Shown here: one piece after another, positions 41,213 through 49,053 of the stretch
Position numbering within the stretch: the first letter of the stretch is position 1
How the letters are laid out: every line of letters begins with the position of its first letter
Assembly (NCBI RefSeq): GCF_001435295.1
Contig: NZ_CM003594.1
Span: forward strand, 2,433,361 to 2,497,360
Direction: 5' to 3'
Source of the DNA: Psychrobacter sp. P11F6
Lineage (GTDB): Bacteria > Pseudomonadota > Gammaproteobacteria > Pseudomonadales > Moraxellaceae
Length of the DNA: 64,000 bases
Translations under genes and position numbers: made by a program
Notes under the pieces: generated by a model
Told to the model about the DNA's origin: nothing
Database searches by the model: none
The model's input: only the letters and a program-made list of their open reading frames with translations

Positions 41213-41719
41213 ATGAAGTCACTATCAATAGGCAAGCTACAGAAAAACACGGTGCTAGTCTTCCAAGGCGTCCTTGGTCTGTTTAATATTTATACCTGTC
41301 ATATCAGACCGCTTATTACTGAAGCCTTGACGGTTGAGTATAGCGCTGCTTTGACTAGACCTACATTATTTATCGAAGAAAACAAAAAACAGTTTATAGT
41401 CAACAATTTTGAGCTTTTTCACCTAATCAAAAGCCCTCATGTTGATTTTAATGTACTAAGACAAGAAGTATCTGTGAGATATATCCTAAAGGATGATTTT
41501 AATTTTGATCTCTGTTTTTATGAGCTTATTGCATCGATTGCTCAGCATAATAAGAAGCTAGATATCAAACTCATTTATAGACAACTTAAAACTATCTTAG
41601 ATAAACAGATGAATCAGCAGTTATTTGGCAAAAACATCTTTGCTGTCACTAAATTTTGTGAGCTTATTAATATTACTGTGCCGACCTATTATGCTCGTTA
41701 CTCTGGAGTATCTTTATGA
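41213..41719 (+). CDS. Unknown protein, first gene of the recombinase cluster
   Basis: 168 residues from the ATG at 41213; an in-frame GTG at 41141 would add 24 residues but has no better ribosome site. Sequence features: MKSLSIGKLQKNTVLVFQGVLGLFNIYTCHIRPLI is spread over residues 1-35, later FDLCFYELIASIAQHNKK and CELINITVPTYYARYSGVSL. No known domain is recognised. It overlaps the next gene by 4 bp, and the whole cluster to 47585 is read as one operon. In this position it resembles the small accessory protein of multi-recombinase island modules, but this is inference. Confidence 0.6.
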   Translation: MKSLSIGKLQKNTVLVFQGVLGLFNIYTCHIRPLITEALTVEYSAALTRPTLFIEENKKQFIVNNFELFHLIKSPHVDFNVLRQEVSVRYILKDDFNFDLCFYELIASIAQHNKKLDIKLIYRQLKTILDKQMNQQLFGKNIFAVTKFCELINITVPTYYARYSGVSL

Positions 41720-42345
41720 CTCAAAATAGTGACATTTTACCTACTGAGGAACAATGGCTGTCTGCAAAGACCATTGATTACTTAAAGAGTGATAAAGCGT
41801 TTGTTTACCCCGAATCTGTTGTAGAGGCTATCTCTACTATCGTTATCGCAGTACATAACAGTTATGAGCGCAATGATAATGCGATTAAGTATTTATTAGA
41901 AAATATTGTGCAAACACTACAAGATAGACCAGTTTCCGATCAGTACATGCAGATCAATCGGACGGATTTGGCACAAAAGCCACTGATAATGCAGCTGCTT
42001 ATCCTAATGCAGGATATCGTCATCAAACAGCATTATTTAGGTCAATCAGTGCAACAGCTAGTTTGGTTGTCCATAGCGATGCATACCGCAGCTTTACTTA
42101 TAGTTCAAGGTAGAAAAACCGATACCGATACTATACTCATGCAATTTAAGATGGCACAGTTCTCAGCATCTCCTAGGCGCACCTGGATATGGGACACACT
42201 CCCTGGTATCGCCCAAACTGAGATAAATATAGAGCCTGTATTATCAGTATTCGATGGTATATTGAAGCAACAAAAAAGCGCACTTGATTTGTTAAATAAT
42301 AAACAATCTATTCATATTGAAGAAAAAAAAAGTAACAAAAGATAA
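41716..42345 (+). CDS. Unknown protein, second gene of the recombinase cluster (may be fused to the next frame)
   Basis: A 209-residue protein beginning MTQNSDILPTEEQWLSAKTIDYL, start overlapping the previous stop (ATGA). Predicted mostly helical, with no membrane segment and no family I recognise. It ends in SIHIEEKKSNKR, where the last codons run through nine consecutive A's. The next frame begins inside this gene without a ribosome site, so a frameshift could join the two into one protein of about 850 residues. Confidence 0.6.
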   Translation: MTQNSDILPTEEQWLSAKTIDYLKSDKAFVYPESVVEAISTIVIAVHNSYERNDNAIKYLLENIVQTLQDRPVSDQYMQINRTDLAQKPLIMQLLILMQDIVIKQHYLGQSVQQLVWLSIAMHTAALLIVQGRKTDTDTILMQFKMAQFSASPRRTWIWDTLPGIAQTEINIEPVLSVFDGILKQQKSALDLLNNKQSIHIEEKKSNKR

Positions 42346-44245
42346 TTCTGATGAAAAAGCCAAGCATAAAGATAAAATAAAAAAGGCTAAATCTGATGCA
42401 AAAGCAAAACTCAGCCAAATAGAAAAAATAGCAACCGCCTATCAAAATGCGCATGTATTACAGAAACCAAGAGCTCAACGTAAGAAGCCACCTAAAAACA
42501 TTAAAATCAAAGCTATCAACTTAGCAGATGATACATCTACATCTCCCTTAGACTCTACTGCAACGAGCCATAACTGGAATACTATGCCCGATAATGATGC
42601 ATGGGGTAGCACACATGATGATATAGAAAACAGTGCTACCACCGTAGATCTCGCATTTTTAGAAGCTAATACTGAAAGCTATGAAGGGTTAAGGACGAGC
42701 TTTGAAGAGCGTATTGACCACTATGAGGCCCCCTATGTCAGCTATGGCGAATATCCAAACCCATTAATCAAAAACTCTATACCGCTACAAACTATAGATT
42801 TATCGCTACAGCAAAGCTACATGTCTCAGCGCAATCTCGCGCTCAACTCTAACACGCGATTGCTCTGTGTTGCTGGTTACCAAGCGCTATTTGCGGCGCT
42901 CAACCAAGATGCAAGCGCGTTAACAGAATCAGAGACTCATAAAAACTGCGCTGGTATTTTACTGTTATCTATGATTACCGGACTGCCAGTTAAGTCTTTA
43001 CTGATAACCGGATATATCGGTCATCCTGGCATTTTTAATCTTGAGGGTAAAAGGTATTATATTAAACACAGCCTTGGCATTACTACGCGATCCAATAGTC
43101 AAACTTTAACAAAGAAAGATTATGAAAATCATTCTGATACTATCAAAATCCCACTGCCGTTGTGGCTGATAGATAATTTGCTTGCTTGTGAATTACCGGA
43201 AAAGAAGGATATTACGACTTATCTTGCTACCTTACGTAGCAGTCTTGGACTGCCGTACTTGTCAATCAATCGCATAGAAACCGCACTACATGTCGTACTC
43301 TCTCGTTATACGCCTAATTGTCATGAGCACATTGCCGATATCATTTGCCGCACGCCAGCGCCACATGCTCCAGCCATGTACTACAGCAGCCACATCAGTG
43401 AAATGATCATTGCTCACTATAAATCAGCGCTAAGCGTATTTAGCAGCTTAAGTAGTTTTGATTTAACTTATATCACCCCTTGGCATAAATATACCGTAGG
43501 CTCAGGGTTCGCGCTTAAGCTCGAAACTGTTCATACAATCATAAATGAGATGAAAATCTGGGCAGATCAAAGTATAAATGATGATGAGCATTTCAATCGA
43601 ACCAGTATTTTTGTATGGTTTGTATTCTGCCTCTTAACTGGAGTACGGCCGAATAACGGTCTTGGTAAAGTGTACAATATCGATCTTGATATGGGTTGGC
43701 TGGAAATCAACGATAAGCCAGTTAAAAAAGTAAAAAGTGACCGTTTGATACCACTATGTCCTACTCTTATACATCATCTAATAGACTATAGAGATTATTT
43801 AATTGACTACCAGATTAAGCATCAAACAAAACATGATATTAGCGCAACTATTGATGATATCCGCTTAGGTAACGATGAAGCATTATTAAAGCTTTTGTCA
43901 GAGAGCACCTTTATATTGAAAGATATAAAGCGCGGCGATGCCTACCATATGACTAAAGAAATCATTGACGCCAACCCCTATTGGACACGCCATTTTGTGC
44001 GTACTCAACTTGAAAGGCATGGCGTTCAGCTCTCGTTAATCAACACGGTTATCGGTCATGAAAAAGCCCGTCAAGAAGTATTGGGGCGCTTCTCATCAAC
44101 TAGTAAAGCGGATATTAAGCGTGTTGCATCTATATTTGAGCAGATCGCTGAACAGCTAGGACTAACCGACATAAAAATCGACAATTATCCTCTTCTAAAT
44201 CATGTTGGCATAAACTCCACAGAGGTAGGCCATGCTAATAGATAA
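42317..44245 (+). CDS. Tyrosine-recombinase-like protein, probably lacking the nucleophile
   Basis: 642 residues from a TTG at 42317 with no visible ribosome site. A Lys-rich N-terminus (KKKKVTKDNSDEKAKHKDKI) leads to a long unknown region. A C-terminal tyrosine-recombinase fold then follows: Arg in FCLLTGVRPNNGLG, a lysine in VKKVKSDRLIPL, and YWTRHFVRTQLERHGVQLSLINTVIGH. After the GH the expected Tyr is absent; GRFSST has Phe. So it is probably inactive in strand cleavage and may serve as a partner of the larger recombinase. It overlaps the upstream gene by 29 bp and the downstream one by 14 bp. Confidence 0.7.
   Translation: MKKKKVTKDNSDEKAKHKDKIKKAKSDAKAKLSQIEKIATAYQNAHVLQKPRAQRKKPPKNIKIKAINLADDTSTSPLDSTATSHNWNTMPDNDAWGSTHDDIENSATTVDLAFLEANTESYEGLRTSFEERIDHYEAPYVSYGEYPNPLIKNSIPLQTIDLSLQQSYMSQRNLALNSNTRLLCVAGYQALFAALNQDASALTESETHKNCAGILLLSMITGLPVKSLLITGYIGHPGIFNLEGKRYYIKHSLGITTRSNSQTLTKKDYENHSDTIKIPLPLWLIDNLLACELPEKKDITTYLATLRSSLGLPYLSINRIETALHVVLSRYTPNCHEHIADIICRTPAPHAPAMYYSSHISEMIIAHYKSALSVFSSLSSFDLTYITPWHKYTVGSGFALKLETVHTIINEMKIWADQSINDDEHFNRTSIFVWFVFCLLTGVRPNNGLGKVYNIDLDMGWLEINDKPVKKVKSDRLIPLCPTLIHHLIDYRDYLIDYQIKHQTKHDISATIDDIRLGNDEALLKLLSESTFILKDIKRGDAYHMTKEIIDANPYWTRHFVRTQLERHGVQLSLINTVIGHEKARQEVLGRFSSTSKADIKRVASIFEQIAEQLGLTDIKIDNYPLLNHVGINSTEVGHANR
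42323..42331 (+). other. A9 tract at the junction of two recombinase-cluster frames
   Basis: Nine A's follow GAAG at 42323-42331. Deletion of one A, or a +1 shift, joins the frame of 41716-42345 to that of 42317-44245 without a stop. The downstream frame has only a TTG start. This may be transcriptional slippage, a real disruption or a sequencing error. Confidence 0.5.
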
Positions 44246-47200
44246 ATTATGCTTACCAAAAATCATCGATGATTTAGCAAAGTTTAATGGCAGAAAAAAT
44301 TGCTACGTGCCTTATTCTTCAGTAGTTAAAGACAGTAGCCCTGCTAGAGTACGTGAACTACACCTGCTAGCTGACTTACAGACTGAGTGGAATTCCTTGC
44401 AAAAGGCTTATCCTGGTAATATTAATTTTATTAAGTGTTTTGATAAACATTACAAACAAGTGCTTTGGCCCGATGATCTTATCTTTTTTGCTGTACCTGC
44501 ACTAACGAGCTTTTATGATGAGTTATGGTTACCTCCAAGCCAAGTGTCAAGTCGATTTCACCGTGACTTTTATGAGCAGCTACGACCTTTATCTAACCAA
44601 GGGTTCGATGAGTTTCAAGCTATCATTCAAGATAAGATTACAAAAGCTAATGAGTCAACCAAAATACTAAAACAAACATGGCAAACTGTCAGTAAGTTTA
44701 TTGACTATCAAAATCAGCACTATATGCTTGCTGAGCATCACTACCCTAAGATAACAGCGCCGCAACCTATTAAAACCAATCCACTGATTATAAATGCAGA
44801 TTGGGTAAAAAATGGCAAGTTACTGGTCAAAACTATTCGCGCAGTACAACATCACTGGAATAAAACAAGTGATTACAACCAAGATCAAATCTTAAGTTGG
44901 TTGGTATTCTCAGGTATTGTATATGGCGGCATTAATGAGGTGCAGATGCTTCAAGGGTGGCTTGATTCTCTACTTACTAAGGAGTATCAGCCGTTTATCA
45001 ATGAAAGAATAGTGGTATCGCCACGCTTTGTGCAAAAACGCTATGGTAACGAACGCATAGAAGGTAGTGACACGCTTTATAACACTAAGCAAATCGTCGT
45101 AGATGTAGTCAGTCAATGCTGGCTAATGCGTTACCATAAAAACAGCACTCAAGCAGAAATTGAACCTATCATTGCCAAGCTGTCAGAAAATAAGATAAAA
45201 CAATACTTGACCGTGGCATTGTCTGACGTGATCAGGCCTTTAGGTATTAAGCCACCTCCTTTTTCAAGGTTTTTATATTACGCCAGTTATCACTGGGAGT
45301 GGCTCGATGGCGCTGATATTGACCATGCTTCAGTTGGGGTGCTGCGAGGTGTACATAACACTGTTGGATTGAGTACACAGGACTTTAAGCATTTTTTAAA
45401 CCAAAAATATCAGTATAAAGATGAGCCGTATGATCTAGAACATATCTTGACACTGTCTATCAACCAAAACTCTATTAATCAAAAAGAGGCGCCTAGCAGT
45501 TCTAGCAAAAAGATAGAGGTTAGAAAGTCAGATTTAATTATGAATCTTACTAAAGACTTCAAAATAAATGAAAAACAGAATAAGAAAAAAATCGTTCAAA
45601 CGACTTACACCCTCATCGAAAGAGTACAAAAACGCTATGAGCAATATGATGACTTAAGTGAAAAAATTTTATTAGATTGGGTACTAAGTTTACTAAATCG
45701 AAAGGAGTCAAAGTCGCCTAGTAATGAATCTATTTTGAAATATATCAGAACTATAGGCTATGAATGGTTATATTTCACAACGGCGCAGCCGCTTGATATT
45801 TGGTCAGAAGAAGAGTTTGAGGAACTTTATGAAGATATTTTAGAGTACAAAGCTGTCGTACGTAACAATACTGACACTGGATACTCTGCCAATTTATTGA
45901 AGAGTATGCACAACTTTGCCAAGAGCAAATACAACCTTCCCTCCGTGAACTTCCAACAGTCCAAAAATGGTCGACGTGTACGTGCCGAGCTGATATCACC
46001 GCAAGCATATCACTCCATTATTACGCAGATATTGGATTCTGTAGATATATTGGAGCAGGAGATGTTCGCGCTTCTATTTATCTTAGTCTATCGTACTGGC
46101 ATGCGCAAAAAAGAGCTGTTGGGACTTAAGTATAATGACATCGAAGGCTTAAAAACAGCTGTACCATCAGTGGTAATCAGGCCCAATAGCTATCGTCCAA
46201 CCAAGACTCAAAGTAGTATTCGCCGCGTTCCCTTATTTGCCCTCCTCAAACCTAATGAACTGAATTTTTTTATTAACTTTGTGCAGAGTAATATTGGCGA
46301 CAGTTCAAACAAATTTATCTTTACCTTATCATCGGATCAGCGCCCTATTGATGACCATGTTCCGTTGCAGTTACTCAAACGAGTTTTAAAAGACATATCG
46401 GTAGATGATAATGTAGCAGAGCATACCTTTCATGGTTTTAGGCATACGGCAGTGAGTAACCTATCTTTAGCGCTATTAGGTCATCCAGATCTCGTAAAAG
46501 CCCTCACCGATTATGACGAAAAAGACATACTGCGTATAAAAAAAGGCCTACTTGGGGAGCATATAAATGCACAAGATCGTTGGTACGCTCTATCGGGTAT
46601 TATGGGGCACTTATCGCCTGAGCGTAGCTTTGAGTATTACAACCATTTTGCCACTTTGATGGCTACTTATGCGTTAAGCGTCTCTAATATAAAACTACCT
46701 AAACAAACACTACTTAATCTTACCAAATCTACTAAAATTAGCGAAAGAAAGATCAATGATAATGCTGACATTAATGATAACGGTGTGATCAATATGCCTA
46801 GTATACGTACGCTGTTATTTAAAAATATCATAGAAGGCAAACGCAAGTCACCGAAATTCACGATCGAAAACTGTGATAAGCAATTTCTCTTGAGTACCAA
46901 TACGCCAGCCACTGATGAATTGTTTGGTCGTTATGGTCTAAACCGAGTACAGCTGCTACTACAGACCTATGATAAAGAGATTCCTTTAAGTAAAGCAGCC
47001 CAGTTAGCAAATATTTCTATTCATGATGCAAACATTTTAATAGAACGTGCGAGCGAGGTTGCCGCTATCACTACCAAACGCGGCAAACCTCGCTTTGTAA
47101 AGCTATCCGATTCAAATAATTCCGTACTGAGTCCACTGAACATTCAATACCAAAGTGATTTAAGATTACTATCGCTTTTGTTAAGTAATGCCTACCGTCT

Positions 47201-47585
47201 ACGAGAAAAGTCAGGGGCTGACTGGACTTGGTTTATTGAGATATGTAGTCAAAAACTGTCTAGTAGCAGAGCATACCTACCATTTAGAAAAGGAGATGAG
47301 AAAGAGTTGCAACGTTTCATTGATATTGCTAAGAAACTGCTGCCTCTGAAACGTTGGCTAATGAGTAGCAACGAAGCCTTGTTGATGAAAAATATGTCAC
47401 CTAACGATTATCAAGATATTAAGCGGCAATCTAACGACTCGATAGAAGCTATTCATATTGGTATTGCTAGCCGAGATCCTAGAGATCAAACCAACAAATG
47501 GCAGTATTCGCCCCTACTACGGTTTTTTGTGCATATGATGCTAATTACTGATGAGAGGCTAGTTATTAATGATAGTCAGACATAA
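44232..47585 (+). CDS. Large tyrosine recombinase of the post-CRISPR cluster
   Basis: A 1117-residue protein with a complete tyrosine-recombinase active site in its middle: Arg in YRTGMRKKELLG (about 625), Lys in RPTKTQSSIRRVPL, HxxR in FHGFRHTAVSN (His about 734), His in IMGHLSPE and the nucleophile in FEYYNHFA (about 800). An N-terminal region of about 480 residues and a C-terminal one of about 300 residues are unfamiliar; the latter has a helix-turn-helix-like part (LSKAAQLANISIHDANILIERASEV). Start ATG at 44232 overlaps the previous gene by 14 bp. Much larger than ordinary integrases (300-450), it is likely the catalytic subunit of an unusual mobile element. Confidence 0.8.
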   Translation: MLIDKLCLPKIIDDLAKFNGRKNCYVPYSSVVKDSSPARVRELHLLADLQTEWNSLQKAYPGNINFIKCFDKHYKQVLWPDDLIFFAVPALTSFYDELWLPPSQVSSRFHRDFYEQLRPLSNQGFDEFQAIIQDKITKANESTKILKQTWQTVSKFIDYQNQHYMLAEHHYPKITAPQPIKTNPLIINADWVKNGKLLVKTIRAVQHHWNKTSDYNQDQILSWLVFSGIVYGGINEVQMLQGWLDSLLTKEYQPFINERIVVSPRFVQKRYGNERIEGSDTLYNTKQIVVDVVSQCWLMRYHKNSTQAEIEPIIAKLSENKIKQYLTVALSDVIRPLGIKPPPFSRFLYYASYHWEWLDGADIDHASVGVLRGVHNTVGLSTQDFKHFLNQKYQYKDEPYDLEHILTLSINQNSINQKEAPSSSSKKIEVRKSDLIMNLTKDFKINEKQNKKKIVQTTYTLIERVQKRYEQYDDLSEKILLDWVLSLLNRKESKSPSNESILKYIRTIGYEWLYFTTAQPLDIWSEEEFEELYEDILEYKAVVRNNTDTGYSANLLKSMHNFAKSKYNLPSVNFQQSKNGRRVRAELISPQAYHSIITQILDSVDILEQEMFALLFILVYRTGMRKKELLGLKYNDIEGLKTAVPSVVIRPNSYRPTKTQSSIRRVPLFALLKPNELNFFINFVQSNIGDSSNKFIFTLSSDQRPIDDHVPLQLLKRVLKDISVDDNVAEHTFHGFRHTAVSNLSLALLGHPDLVKALTDYDEKDILRIKKGLLGEHINAQDRWYALSGIMGHLSPERSFEYYNHFATLMATYALSVSNIKLPKQTLLNLTKSTKISERKINDNADINDNGVINMPSIRTLLFKNIIEGKRKSPKFTIENCDKQFLLSTNTPATDELFGRYGLNRVQLLLQTYDKEIPLSKAAQLANISIHDANILIERASEVAAITTKRGKPRFVKLSDSNNSVLSPLNIQYQSDLRLLSLLLSNAYRLREKSGADWTWFIEICSQKLSSSRAYLPFRKGDEKELQRFIDIAKKLLPLKRWLMSSNEALLMKNMSPNDYQDIKRQSNDSIEAIHIGIASRDPRDQTNKWQYSPLLRFFVHMMLITDERLVINDSQT

Positions 47586-47811
47586 TCATTATTGAATAAG
47601 CGCACTCAATGCTTTACAAAAATTGACTAAAACCCTATATCCTGACACCTATTATTTTTTATCATCACCGCAATGACCTTATATCAGAGTTATTCAAAAC
47701 GATAACGAAACCATTCCATCCATCATCGTCTCCACACCTCCTTTAATGATCTATGCGGTCAAATCCGTAGACATTAACTTGGCAGATTTTAGTTATCCCA
47801 CCTAATATAAT

Positions 47812-47852
47812 AATAAAAAAAACGCTACCCGATAATTAATCAGATAACGCTT
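47812..47852 (-). terminator. Terminator of the type I secretion operon
   Basis: On the minus strand GCGTTATCTGAT and ATCGGGTAGCG form a 11-12 bp RNA stem with several G-U pairs and a 5-nt loop, followed by eight T's. It lies about 30 bp after the hlyD-like gene. The rest of the 300-bp gap (47586-47811) shows nothing I can name. Confidence 0.7.
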
Positions 47853-47883
47853 TCCTTATTACTTGTCTAAACTATGTTAAACA

Positions 47884-49053
47884 CTAACGCTCACCCAAGC
47901 CTTCAGAAAAGGTTTTGGTTAATGGCTTAGTCAGATAGGACAGCACTGAACGCTGTTGCGCTTTGATATCGACTGAAGCAGTCATACCAGGTCTAATGAT
48001 AATTTCATCGCGACGCGCAGCAAACTCAGCACCGGTAATTTTTATTTGTACGCGATAATATGGCTCCTCTCCTTTGGGTGTTTGCTCAATCAAAGTATCT
48101 GGACTGATATAGGTCACCTTACCCGTCATAGCACCAAAGATAGAGTAATCATAAGCATCAAGCTTAACGCTAGCGACTTGATTCTCTTTGACATAAGCGA
48201 TATCCACTGGACTAACTTTAGCTTCGACGATCAGGTCGCTACTGGTGGGCAATATCTCCATAATAACCTCACCAGGTTTCACAACGCCGCCAATAGTGGT
48301 AATTAAGATATTATTTACCTTGCCCTCAGTTGGAGCAAATAGCTTGGTCTCTTCCAATACTTGTGAATGATCACGCAGCTGCTCAAGCTCAGTATCCAGC
48401 TCTTCTTGTGCTTTGGTCATTTCCGATTGTGCTTCTTCAAAGTACTTGTTTCGCTTATTGGTAATTTGTGCTTGGATCTCAGCAACTTGTCGGCGCAGTT
48501 TAATCACGTCAGCTTGGCTGACATCACCATATTCTAACAGTGGTTCATTCATACTGAGCTCTTGCTGAGCCAGTACCATCATATTCTGTAGCGAGCTGAC
48601 ATCTTGATCAATGGCTTGCCGACGGCGGTTATATAGTTGGGTTTGGTTTTCTACGTATTCGCTATAGTTTTTGATTCCATCTGGAAACTTAAGCGGCTTT
48701 TCAAATATTTCTGCTTCAAGGCGAGATAACTTGGCTCTTAGCGCGGCGATCTTCGAACTTGAATTAGCGAATGCCGCTTGCGCCCGCTCTTCTTCTAGTG
48801 TGACAACCAGTTGTCCCTTAGTGACATCCTCTCCTTCTCGCACTAATATTTCAGTCAATACACCACCCTCAACTGCTTGAATATCCTGCGTTCTAGCACT
48901 GGCGATAACCGTTGCTGTGGCACGGGTTACTTGATCAATTTGAGCAAAATAGGCCCAAACTACCAAGACGATTACCCCTATAAGTGCACCCCAAATAATA
49001 ATACGGGTACGCCCAACTTTAGGATCATGAGACTTATGCTGATAGTTATTCAT
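47884..49053 (-). CDS. Type I secretion periplasmic adaptor, HlyD family (LapC-like)
   Basis: Joins the ABC transporter to the TolC-type channel for export of the giant adhesin. The 389-residue protein has a short cytoplasmic N-terminus, one membrane anchor (about residues 18-38, IIIWGALIGVIVLVVWAYFA), the first lipoyl half (AVEGGVLTEILVREGEDVTKGQLVVTLE), a coiled coil with many Q and E, the second half KLFAPTEGKVNNILITTIGGVV and the family ending RDEIIIRPGMTASVDIKAQQRSVLSYLTKPL. It overlaps the ABC gene by 8 bp. LapC-type by context. Confidence 0.92.
   Translation of the reverse strand: MNNYQHKSHDPKVGRTRIIIWGALIGVIVLVVWAYFAQIDQVTRATATVIASARTQDIQAVEGGVLTEILVREGEDVTKGQLVVTLEEERAQAAFANSSSKIAALRAKLSRLEAEIFEKPLKFPDGIKNYSEYVENQTQLYNRRRQAIDQDVSSLQNMMVLAQQELSMNEPLLEYGDVSQADVIKLRRQVAEIQAQITNKRNKYFEEAQSEMTKAQEELDTELEQLRDHSQVLEETKLFAPTEGKVNNILITTIGGVVKPGEVIMEILPTSSDLIVEAKVSPVDIAYVKENQVASVKLDAYDYSIFGAMTGKVTYISPDTLIEQTPKGEEPYYRVQIKITGAEFAARRDEIIIRPGMTASVDIKAQQRSVLSYLTKPLTKTFSEGLGER

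Noticed and set aside
47800..47852. AACGCT...AACGCT as a mobile-element target duplication
   Set aside because: The two copies are only about 25 bp apart and are explained by the two sides of a G-U-containing terminator stem.
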